From Omphiscola glabra (taxonomy: Eukaryota > Mollusca > Gastropoda > Lymnaeidae), in the NCBI GenBank assembly GCA_964017045.1, contig OZ024794.1:7476329-7540328 (forward strand): DNA of 64,000 bases, given 5' to 3'. Below the pieces are notes generated by a model, which was not told where the DNA came from, searched no databases, and saw only the letters and a list, made by a program, of their open reading frames with translations. This document shows positions 1 to 9,660 of this stretch, piece after piece. Position numbers and translations under genes: made by a program. Each line of letters starts with the position of its first letter. Position 1 is the stretch's first letter.

Positions 1-104
1 CTGAGATACTGCTAGTGTATGAGAGCTGCCACAAGCCACTTGGCCCACAGCCCCAATGTCTTTTACTTGTTTAGGTACATTTCTTGATGTTTTATCCCCA
101 TGAC
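1..104 (-). CDS. HERC1: HERC1 coding exon 9, cut by the window edge
   Basis: Acceptor CTTCACAG, phase 1 in. It encodes [20 protein letters not shown] then [10 protein letters not shown], the next RCC1 repeat. The exon is open at position 1, so its donor is not visible. Confidence 0.9.
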
Positions 105-3100
105 CTGTGAAGAGAAAAAAAAACATTACAGAAACTAAATTCTCCACCAATAAATATTTCAAAATGTTAAATGTATTAAGTTTAAAGAATCTTTTTTTAA
201 TTATACTAAATACTTGTAATGTTCATATTAAAAATATTAGCTTACATTTTATTCTAAAATATAGAAACCTGTACATTGTCATTATTCTAAGACCATTTCT
301 TATGGCTTGGGCTATTGATATAATGAAATGTTGATAACATATAATATTAAATCCTACCTAAGCGACCATAGTCTCCTTCTCCCCAAGTGAACAGTAGACC
401 ATCTACAGTAACAGCTGCACTATGTCTGTAGCCTGCTGACATGTTTTTCACAACCTGTGAAAGTAACAATAACTTCTAATAGTTAATGTCATCAACACTA
501 AAATAACACAGGGTGAGACAGACATGCTAAAAAGAACATAGATACTAATATGTATGGCTCACACCCCACACATCTAAATAAAAGAATAGGATAATATGAT
601 TTTCACAGACTCCTGTTACTTTCTGACACTGGACAGCACACAGACATTCACCATGTTCATCCAGTCTATTATTTCTTACCTTCTGAGCCAGAGGACCTTG
701 AATAAGTTTTGGGCTTTTCTGTGTATGATTTCCACCAAGCCCAAGCTTGCCATAGTCCCCTGAACAGAAAAAGAAGAAGAAATTAAAAATATAATTTAAA
801 ATCCTAAACTAAAAGGGTGTTTGTAGAATATCATCAAAAATTTTAACTATGAAAACTTACATCAAGCAATAACTATTTATTTAAAATCTGAGTTTTAAAG
901 TAAACTGAAGTTCTGGATTTTTTATTCAAAGTTAATAAGAAAATTTTTAATATCTTTCTAAAAAAGATTGCAAATTTGTATTCAAAATATTCATATATAC
1001 AATCAAGATTAAAAAATATAAACAGCAGTTATTTTCTGTTAATAGTAATAAAATAATTTGTAAATTTAACTAATACAGTATTGTTTTTCATGAATTATAG
1101 TTATGAGAGCTAGCAATAACACTAACATTGGTGAAAAATAAATCATCTGATAAACAATTTACTATATGAAATAACAACAAGCCACAAGTCAAGAACTTCA
1201 AGAATTTTTTTTCTGACCCGTGTCTATCACCTATTAATTTTTTTCATAGATACACACTCATTAAAAGTTCAACGAAAAAATTACTTTAAGCACTTTCAGG
1301 AGTAATCTACCAATTTCATAAAACTTTAAAACCGGCTTTTAAAAAAAAGTATAGAAGTTTGACTAACCATCCCCCCAGCTAAACAGCTCTCCTTCCAATG
1401 TGAGTGCCAGTGTATGACCATCAGAGCCCTTTGATGATGAAACTTTTTTAATGACTGCAGGTGGGTCGAAAGTCAACTTTCTGGGCATGGTCTGGTTGTT
1501 TGAGTCTCCTAGACCAAGGCGGCCATAGCTTCCCTTCCCACAAGCACTCACACTTCCATCTTGGTGCAGCAGGAATGAGCAGAATTGACCAGCCTCTACC
1601 TGTTCGAGTACATTAGGTCAAGACATTATTTTAAAAATCCATTCTGAAATAAATTTTAAGATACAGCTGCAATAACTCAGCTGACTTGAAGTCATACTTA
1701 AATGCTGCTCTTTACAAATTGTTTATATACAAATAATGATTTTTAGTAGATGCATGGTAACATGATTATTTTTTTCTATTTAAGTGTATTTCTAGGATTA
1801 ATTTTTGTTTAGATACATTTACAATACTTTTTATCACATTCTGCTGGGACAATCAGTAGATACCCACATTTCCCTCTAGTAATATAGAATTTTTACCTGT
1901 TGACAGTCAGCAAACACTGTTGTGAGCTTGGGGGTCAATATCTTCTCTTGGCTGCCCTCAGCCAGCTGATGACTGCTGTTGCTACCCCATACAAACACAC
2001 TTGCTGGTGGGCTCTGGGTTGACTTCATTCCAGGTGCTGCTAAACTTGTGGGTTTGTATTCAATAGGTCCGCTCCCAGTATTGGAATACTCGTCTGCTGC
2101 ACAGTGAAGCTTGACAAAGATCAAAATTACTTGATAATAACTTTAATTTATAACTTACCTAGGAACTAATCCATAGTTCCAGAATTATAACATAAATACA
2201 AGTATTTACATTGTCAACATTTCAAAGTGGGGTAGATGAAAGAGACCATTAATACTTTACTCATTAGATAAACTATTCATGAAAGGAATATTTTAAGATC
2301 TATAAATTAATTTACTTTGGAAATTGTTTGGGGTTTCAATAAAATGTTACCTCCTCTAGAAGAAACATAGCTGCTTCAAACATTGGTATCATTCCATATT
2401 GGTCCACTGTCAGAGAGGTTCTTGGAACGCGCACAGTGCTGCCCTGTAATAGGACAAGTAATATGATTTTTTCAGCTAAAATAGTAATATGATTTTTCAC
2501 CTAACATAGAAAAATTGGTCAACTTAAACAAAGTGATTTTTATTTGACGTTTTTATATTGAATAGATGTAAATTGCAATCTTCTACAAGAATAAGCTCTA
2601 ACATTAATCCTGACTTACACCACTTGATGTTTTTTCAATCATTTGGGCCAGCACAGCTTTAAAAAATGTATCATTTGTAAGACCAAATTTATTTTCCACT
2701 CCTTTTTTAGCTTCACTTTGAGCTGTTGCTGATACCCTAAGTGCTAGATCCACCCAGTCTAAGAGGTGATGGAGCAAGCCTCTCTGCATTGCTATGGCTA
2801 GCATAAGTTGAGATGCCAACTGCTGGCCTTGTAAATCGGCTCCTGATTGGGGTGTGGCGGCTACTCTAAGAAACTTGGTTACAGAGTTTAATGATTCAGT
2901 TCCTATATTTGAATGAAGCAGAGTTATTTGTTAGAAATATGACTTTATTCTTGTTAATTTTAAGACTTATTATTTTAAAAGATTATTTGCTGCTTGAGTC
3001 ATTTAAAGATCCTTATATATTTTTGGAAAGTATTTATTTATGAAAAAAAAAATCAATATACCAGACCTGTTTACTCTTACGATTTGGGCGTACAATGTAC

Positions 3101-4449
3101 GATTTTGAGATTTTTAAATTATTAATACTGTATGTTAATTTTTTACTATTAAGACAATGTATTGAACGCTTTTGTGATGATATTGTACGATTTTAAGAGT
3201 TTGAGGGTAAACAGGTCTGATATACTTCTAGTTCTATCACATATAAAAAATTTTGAAAGGCTTTCATCTCATCCATTTGAACAAATCATAACCAGGACAC
3301 TCATTAAGTAAGATGAAATTGATGCTATTCCATATCTTTATCCATTTTCAACATACTCAATATATTAATTACATCTACTTCAAGTTTGTTTTGACATTTT
3401 TTTTTAACTTTGCAAAAAGATCAGGTTGAATTATGATTTTTTACCTTAAAATATTTATCTAATCGATGATTTTTAAAATTTTTAGAAAGGCTCTTTAAAA
3501 ACTTTAAACATGCCACCATTTCCTATGATAATAATGACAATTTATAAAAAAAATAATAAATATACATATATATAAATGATGTAACTTTATGCATTTACCT
3601 AATGATGTCAGTTTATTCTCATTAGCTAATGACAAAGGTGGTAAAGATGACACAACATCTAAAGCTGTAATTAGGACATCATTGCAGGAGGAGACTTGCC
3701 CAGTGCTGGTAGCCAATGCCCAATTTTGCCGAAACAAAGAAAATAGCATGCTAAGGCCTGTTTTCACACCAATTTTAATGAGAGCATCACTGCCCAGCGG
3801 AGAGGAAATTTCAGCAAGCTCCTGTCCCAGATTCTTCTTTGTATCTAATGTTGCAATTATGGGGGTTGTTGAATAGTCTAAAATGGCATGATACTTTTGA
3901 GAAACAGCATAATACATGCGCTGAAGCACAAGTACTCTTTTCATGAGAATCTTTGAAATGAAAGAGAATAATAAATTAGTTTTTACATTGTTAATGAAAT
4001 ATCAATTAAATACAATTAAGCTAATTAAGTGCAAAGTGAAACAATTTAGCACAAAAATTATTTTGAATGATTAATAAGCATTATATTTTAATGTTACAAA
4101 ATCATATACAAAATGTATGTATACCTGAGCAAAAGGTGTATTACTGCTAACAACCTCAGCTAGAAATCTTTGATTTGAGAGAAGGGAATCAATAAGATGT
4201 TCTTGTTCATCAAGGCTGTATGGTTCTTGGCTGAAACTGAAGTCTGGAAGTGTTGGGCCCTTGAGAAATATGGCTTGTGGGGGAATACATACTATTTCTT
4301 TGTTTGTAACTAGCCGTTGGTATAGTCCTTCTAAATCATCTTTTAGTGTTAAGCTTTCGCAGTCCTCCTCTACCCATATTGAATTAAAATGTTCAATCCA
4401 CTTGAATTTAAATTTCTGAAGCGCCATGCTAATTCAAAGTGTTAATATT
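1..4449 (-). CDS. HERC1: HERC1 orthologue, N-terminal part (gene continues past the left edge)
   Basis: Gene span. Coding exons in transcript order: 4427-4125, 3950-3599, 2902-2619, 2443-2351, 2109-1897, 1599-1368, 759-680, 454-358 and 104-1. All have AG acceptors and GT donors, and the phases agree, giving 1758 nt or about 586 residues. Known family: HERC1 is a very large protein with two RCC1-like domains and a C-terminal HECT ubiquitin ligase, linked to membrane traffic and small GTPases. Seen here: the N-terminal region resembles vertebrate HERC1 throughout, including the [19 protein letters not shown] and [11 protein letters not shown] stretches, followed by RCC1 blades ([55 protein letters not shown]). 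The SPRY, WD40 and HECT parts would lie beyond the window. An AG acceptor 22 nt before the ATG implies an upstream non-coding exon. Identity is very likely; exact isoform boundaries are inferred. Confidence 0.93.
358..454 (-). CDS. HERC1: HERC1 coding exon 8 (RCC1 blade)
   Basis: 97 nt, phase 0 in and phase 1 out; acceptor TTTCACAG, donor G|GTAGGA. It encodes [15 protein letters not shown] then [12 protein letters not shown], a full RCC1 repeat core. Confidence 0.92.
680..759 (-). CDS. HERC1: HERC1 coding exon 7 (RCC1 blade)
   Basis: 80 nt, phase 1 in and phase 0 out; acceptor GTTCAG, donor AAG|GTAAGA. It encodes [20 protein letters not shown], the end of one RCC1 repeat. Confidence 0.92.
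1368..1599 (-). CDS. HERC1: HERC1 coding exon 6 (RCC1 blades)
   Basis: 232 nt, phase 0 in and phase 1 out. It holds canonical RCC1 repeat signatures ([40 protein letters not shown]), nearly identical to vertebrate HERC1. The donor G|GTTAGT is slightly weak. Confidence 0.94.
1897..2109 (-). CDS. HERC1: HERC1 coding exon 5 (start of RCC1-like domain 1)
   Basis: 213 nt, 71 codons, phase 0. A low-complexity linker is followed by [20 protein letters not shown], the first strand of the RCC1-like propeller. The acceptor is GTCAAG and the donor is CAG|GTAAAA. Confidence 0.93.
2351..2443 (-). CDS. HERC1: HERC1 coding exon 4
   Basis: 93 nt, 31 codons, phase 0 on both sides; acceptor ATTACAG, donor GTAACA. 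It encodes a short helix ending [10 protein letters not shown], equivalent to the vertebrate YEAALCLFEEV segment. Confidence 0.88.
2619..2902 (-). CDS. HERC1: HERC1 coding exon 3
   Basis: 284 nt, phase 1 in and phase 0 out; donor GGT|GTAAGT. It continues the alpha-helical N-terminal region ([39 protein letters not shown]), corresponding to the vertebrate stretch with a serine/leucine-rich helix before the first propeller. Confidence 0.9.
3062..3219. mobile_element. Short MITE in a HERC1 intron
   Basis: A 158-bp segment bounded by perfect inverted termini CAGACCTGTTTAC and GTAAACAGGTCTG; the inverted similarity continues inward as TTACGATTT against GATTTTAAG. ATATA-like flanks suggest a short target duplication. 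It is AT-rich inside and non-coding. The superfamily is not recognised. Confidence 0.7.
3599..3950 (-). CDS. HERC1: HERC1 coding exon 2
   Basis: 352 nt, phase 0 in and phase 1 out. The acceptor is TTTCAAAG and the donor is GTAAAT. It encodes the helical N-terminal segment with [16 protein letters not shown] and [14 protein letters not shown], both close to vertebrate HERC1. The linker in the middle is shorter than in vertebrates. Confidence 0.9.
4125..4427 (-). CDS. HERC1: HERC1 coding exon 1 (start codon)
   Basis: 101 codons from ATG at 4427 to a CAG|GTATAC donor, phase 0. It begins [16 protein letters not shown] and ends NTPFAQ, matching the start of vertebrate HERC1. A TTTGCAG acceptor ends at 4450, so the exon carries 22 nt of 5' UTR (4428-4449). 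I chose this ATG because it is the first in the exon and aligns with the family N terminus. Confidence 0.92.
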
Positions 4450-4912
4450 CTGCAAATACAAAATCAATATGCTTAGTTAATATCTGTTGCAGAACATAAT
4501 ATTAACATTTCATTAGGACAGTCCATTTTCAATAATATTAGATATTTGTAGCGAATCATGGTGAAAATGAAGAATATACTTTATACATTCTAGACTTATG
4601 GGTTTATGCTAAATATTAATTACTTACTAAACAGTCTTTCTCTGATTATGATTTCTGAGGTGATGGTGTGATAATTATGGTAAAGAAAACCCCTAGGATG
4701 TAAGAAACCCTAGTTAGTCTCGCATTGGATCTAATTAGCAATTTTAATCACTGTCTATAAGTTATTACGACTTAGTAATTTTAGGCCTACATTACTTAAC
4801 TAAAAATAACTCTGAGTCTATTTTAATTTGTTTACAAGTTTAGGTAATCCTCTGAACGCCAGTCCCAAATTCAAAACACTAGTAAAACGCATCTATGAGC
4901 AACTAATTTGGC
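4450..4912. other. HERC1 upstream region, no coding sequence seen
   Basis: AT-rich DNA upstream of the first coding exon. It is either the first intron of HERC1 or promoter-proximal sequence. I see no further exon, CpG island or clear promoter element. Confidence 0.5.
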
Positions 4913-5053
4913 AGTTTAATCATGTTTTACCAAGTACCATATTTTCCGGCATATAAGACGACTTTTAAACCCATGAAAATCTTTTCAAAAGTGTGTGGGG
5001 GGGGGAGCTCGTCTTATAAGCTGAAACCAATTATTTTTTTTTAAAGAAAAACA

Positions 5054-5643
5054 ATGCTCAAACTCAAGTTCCATGTTGGTAGTTTTGTACATGTGAATGA
5101 AAAAGGCTGGATGGATGAAGAAGGGGTAAAGCTATGGCTTGATAATGATTCGAGCAAGCGACCAGTCTAATGGTGTGGGATATGTTCAGGGCTAATTTAA
5201 CTCCCAGCACCAAGCAAAGACTGGCAAGAATAAACACAGATGCAGCAGTTATTCCTGCAGGATTGACATCATTGGTACATCCACTGGATGTGTGCCTAAA
5301 CAAGCCATTTAAAGATCGCATTCAAGAACAGTGGAATGAGTGGATGGTTAGCGGTGAAAAGTCATTCACAAAAGGAGGAAACATGCGTGCTCCACAGTTG
5401 AATGTTTTATGCAAGTTAGTCATAAAAGCCTTGAATGATATTGATGCAAAAACAGAAATCAAGTATTTCAAGAAGTGTGGCACATCAAATTCATTAGATG
5501 GTATGGAGGACGACTACTTGTGGCAAGATGAGGAGGAAGCCGAAGCTGAGACCACACCATTTGATAAGGAATTAGATCCATACAATGACTGCCTTACAAA
5601 TGTATCACAAGATCTCATTGATGTACTTATTGATATCAGATGA
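5054..5643 (+). pseudogene. Pogo/Tigger-like DDE transposase, broken
   Basis: The first part reads KLKFHVGSFVHVNEKGWMDE followed by EGVKLWLDNDSSKRPV and a stop near 5166. The frame then changes and 5170-5643 stays open for 157 codons with MVWDMFRANLTPSTKQR and AVIPAGLTSLVHPLDVCLNK. In pogo/Tigger/POGK transposases the Asp of WDMF and the Asp of PLDV belong to the catalytic triad. The first catalytic Asp, the DNA-binding domain and the segment between KRP and WDMF are missing. The C-terminal tail is acidic (DDYLWQDEEEAEAE). A deletion plus frameshift makes an active enzyme impossible. Confidence 0.85.
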
Positions 5644-5938
5644 CAAACAGGAGGATTTTGAAGGCTTTTAAAGGGAAACTGTCATGCCAGCAAAACCTTT
5701 AAAAGTAGCTTGAAGTTATGATGGGTGTTGCTGTATTGCCAGGGACTTGCTCTCTCTCTCTTTGTTTGTTGTCTTCCTCCTATCATCGTCAGTTCCAGTT
5801 TGGTTGACAGCTTAGAAAACAAACAGCATGGCAGCTCCCATGGGTTTATTGGCTTATCCTTTCTTTCAGTTTTAGAGTGAATTAGGAAAAGTTTAATCCA
5901 TTTGCACTGTTTTATGTTTACATGTTTGATGACAAACA

Positions 5939-8591
5939 GCCTTATTTTTATAAGTGACAGTTTTCCTGCTAAGTACCTGCATGTCATAAGCCTTATGTTT
6001 ATAACTGACAGTTTTCTTGCTATGTACCTGCATGTCATAAGTCTTATGTTTACAAGTGACAGTTTTCCTGCTAAGTACCTGCATGTCATAAGCCTTATGT
6101 TTATAACTGACAGTTTTCTTGCTATGTACCTGCATGTCATAAGTCTTATGTTTACAAGTGACAGTTTTCCTGCCAAGTACCTGCATGTCATAAGCCTTAT
6201 GTTTACAAGTGACAGTTTTCTTGCTATGTACCTGCATGTCATAAGCCTTATGTTTACAAGTGACAGTTTTCCTGCCAAGTACCTGCATGTCATAAGCCTT
6301 ATGTTTACAAGTGACAGTTTTCTTGCTATGTACCTGCATGTCATAAGCCTTATGTTTACAAGTGACAGTTTTCCTGCCAAGTACCTGCATGTCATAAGCC
6401 TTATGTTTACAAGTGACAGTTTTCTTGCTATGTACCTGCATGTCATAAGCCTTATGTTTACAAGTGACAGTTTTCCTGCCAAGTACCTGCATGTCATAAG
6501 CCTTATGTTTACAAGTGACAGTTTTCCTGCTAAGTACCTGCATGTCATAAGCCTTGTGTTTATAAGTGACAGTTTTCCTGCCAAGTACCTGCATGTCATA
6601 AGCCTTATGTTTACAAGTGACAGTTTTCCTGCTAAGTACCTGCATGTCATAAGCCTTATGTTTACAAGTGACAGTTTTCCTGCTAAGTACCTGCATGTCA
6701 TAAGCCTTATGTTTACAAGTGACAGTTTTCCTGCTAAGTACCTGCATGTCATAAGCCTTATGTTTATATGTGACAGTTTTCCTGCTAAGTACCTGCATGT
6801 CATAAGCCTTATGTTTACAAGTGACAGTTTTCCTGCTAAGTACCTGCATGTCATAAGCCTTATGTTTACAAGTGACAGTTTTCCTGCTAAGTACCTGCAT
6901 GTCATAAGCCTTATGTTTATATGTGACAGTTTTCCTGCTAAGTACCTGCATGTCATAAGCCTTATGTTTACAAGTGACAGTTTTCCTGCTAAGTACCTGC
7001 ATGTCATAAGCCTTATGTTTACAAGTGACAGTTTTCCTGCTAAGTACCTGCATGTCATAAGCCTTATGTTTACAAGTGACAGTTTTCCTGCTAAGTACCT
7101 GCATGTCATAAGCCTTATGTTTACAAGTGACAGTTTTCCTGCTAAGTACCTGCATGTCATAAGCCTTATGTTTATATGTGACAGTTTTCCTGCTAAGTAC
7201 CTGCATGTCATAAGCCTTATGTTTACAAGTGACAGTTTTCCTGCTAAGTACCTGCATGTCATAAGCCTTATGTTTACAAGTGACAGTTTTCCTGCTAAGT
7301 ACCTGCATGTCATAAGCCTTATGTTTACAAGTGACAGTTTTCCTGCTAAGTACCTGCATGTCATAAGCCTTATGTTTACAAGTGACAGTTTTCCTGCTAA
7401 GTACCTGCATGTCATAAGCCTTATGTTTACAAGTGACAGTTTTCCTGCTAAGTACCTGCATGTCATAAGTCTTATGTTTACAAGTGACAGTTTTCCTGCT
7501 AAGTACCTGCATGTCATAAGTCTTATGTTTACAAGTGACAGTTTTCCTGCTAAGTACCTGCATGTCATAAGTCTTATGTTTACAAGTGACAGTTTTCCTG
7601 CTAAGTACCTGCATGTCATAAGTCTTATGTTTACAAGTGACAGTTTTCCTGCTAAGTACCTGCATGTCATAAGCCTTTTTTTTATAAGTGACAGTTTTCC
7701 TGCTAAGTACCTGCATGTCATAAGTCTTATGTTTACAAGTGACAGTTTTCCTGCTAAGTACCTGCATGTCATAAGTCTTATGTTTACAAGTGACAGTTTT
7801 CCTGCTAAGTACCTGCATGTCATAAGTCTTATGTTTACAAGTGACAGTTTTCCTGCTAAGTACCTGCATGTCATAAGTCTTATGTTTACAAGTGACAGTT
7901 TTCCTGCTAAGTACCTGCATGTCATAAGTCTTATGTTTACAAGTGACAGTTTTCCTGCTAAGTACCTGCATGTCATAAGCCTTGTGTTTACAAGTGACAG
8001 TTTTCCTGCTAAGTACCTGCATGTCATAAGCCTTATGTTTACAAGTGACAGTTTTCCTGCTAAGTACCTGCATGTCATAAGCCTTATTTTTACAAGTGAC
8101 AGTTTTCCTGCTAAGTACCTGCATGTCATAAGCCTTATTTTTACAAGTGACAGTTTTCCTGCTAAGTACCTGCATGTCATAAGCCTTATTTTTACAAGTG
8201 ACAGTTTTCCTGCTAAGTACCTGCATGTCATAAGCCTTATGTTTACAAGTGACAGTTTTCCTGCTAAGTACCTGCATGTCATAAGCCTTATGTTTATAAG
8301 TGACAGTTTTCCTGCTAAGTACCTGCATGTCATAAGCCTTATTTTTACAAGTGACAGTTTTCCTGCTAAGTACCTGCATGTCATAAGCCTTATGTTTACA
8401 AGTGACAGTTTTCCTGCTAAGTACCTGCATGTCATAAGCCTTATGTTTACAAGTGACAGTTTTCCTGCTAAGTACCTGCATGTCATAAGCCTTATGTTTA
8501 CAAGTGACAGTTTTCCTGCTAAGTACCTGCATGTCATAAGCCTTATGTTTACAAGTGACAGTTTTCCTGCTAAGTACCTGCATGTCATAAG
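5939..8591. repeat. 51-bp minisatellite, about 52 copies
   Basis: Head-to-tail copies of a 51-bp unit containing GTGACAGTTTTCCTGCTAAG and TACCTGCATGTCATAAG. The first 11 or so units alternate between a CTTGCTATG and a CCTGC(T/C)AAG variant, forming a 102-bp dimer; the rest are near-identical monomers. Because 51 is divisible by three, at least three frames stay open for about 900 codons. These frames are repeat artefacts, not genes. Confidence 0.97.
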
Positions 8592-8762
8592 CATTTGAAT
8601 TAAAATTACCACATTGAAATCAAATCTGATTTTTTTAAATTTTTATTTGGTGTGCTTTGGAAGAGGGGTAGATCTAGTCTATTATGGTGAGTATAGCCCA
8701 AACTTTATATTTTAACAGAAAAAGTAGGGGGGGGGTCATCTTATACGCCGAAAAATACGGTA

Positions 8763-9660
8763 CATTGTCAAATTTGATAATTGTCACTCAACAACCAGTT
8801 TAATCATTTTTACGAAATACATGGTCAAATGTGATAATTGTCACTCAACAACTTCAAGTACAGTCCAAAACCATGCTGTTTGTGGCTAAAGCACTACTGG
8901 AAAGCACACAAGTAGCTTGTAAAAGTTAAAGGTTTATTCCTCTTAGTTAACGCAATTTCTGCTTTTACTGCATCCAAAGTCTCTTTATAGACTGGATTTC
9001 CGGATAAACAGGATATATGAAATCTTGGGCATGCACCACAGCATCATGCTGATAAACCCTGTTATTGATTAGGTTGACATTAGCATAGCCAGCCCATGCA
9101 TCAGTAACAATTACACTTCCTGGAAGTACATGATCAGTAATAATGCTTTAACGATTTTCAACATAAATAGGTTGTCCAGTGGCATTGAAGAATCCAAGCT
9201 GAACTTGAAGCAAATTGCAACACCCAAATAGTACAAAGTAGTTGTATTTTACATTGGTGTTCAAAATTTCAATGTTTTCCAAAAGCATAACATGCTTGCA
9301 TTTCACTTCATAACCCAATAGATTATCCCCATGATGATTTTCTGTGTGCTAAGACCAGTTTGCAAAAAATGACCTGGTCAGTATACAGCATATCACATTG
9401 CACATAGAGTATTTCCATGAGTAACGATGAGGTGAATCAGCATGTCAAAATAAAGAAATGGGACATTGACAGTTACTACAGTCACTTCTGTTTTGTATTG
9501 GACTGTGTTCAGCAAGCCACACTAACCCAAGCATGATGTCATACAGTGCCTTTAGTGTGTCTAAAGTATGCAGACTGTTTCTGGCAAAACATTATTTGCT
9601 GTATGAACCGCCCTTGCAGAATGCCAGCCATGGTATTGTTTATATTATGTTATTAAATAT
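8763..9660 (-). pseudogene. Merlin-like (IS1016/ISXO2 type) transposon remnant
   Basis: Reading 9180 to 8940 on the minus strand gives a decayed transposase: SIITDHVLPGSVIVTDAWAG, then YANVNLINN, HDAVVHAQDFI, then EIQSIKRLW. The pattern PGS-I-x-TD-W-x-Y followed by a histidine-rich H-x-V-x-H motif and an I-E/K-x-LW motif is that of Merlin/IS1595-family transposases. In-frame stops interrupt it. The left end of this element continues at 4913-4936, on the far side of the pogo insertion. A related copy lies at 56346-56755. Confidence 0.65.

Larger units (their letters stand above)
4937..8760. mobile_element. Tigger/pogo-like DNA transposon carrying a minisatellite
   Basis: The left end starts CCATATTTTCCGGCATATAA and the right end, read inverted, starts CCGTATTTTTCGGCGTATAA. 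A TA dinucleotide flanks each side (4935-4936 and 8761-8762), as expected for Tc1/mariner-pogo elements. Inside are a broken DDE transposase (5054-5643), about 280 bp of unique DNA and a 51-bp minisatellite. The element is inserted in an older Merlin-like repeat. Confidence 0.85.

Noticed and set aside
5682..8612. Open frames of about 900-976 codons on both strands
   Set aside because: They arise because the 51-bp unit is divisible by three and lacks stops. Several frames are open at once, there is no third-position substitution bias, and no domain is recognisable.
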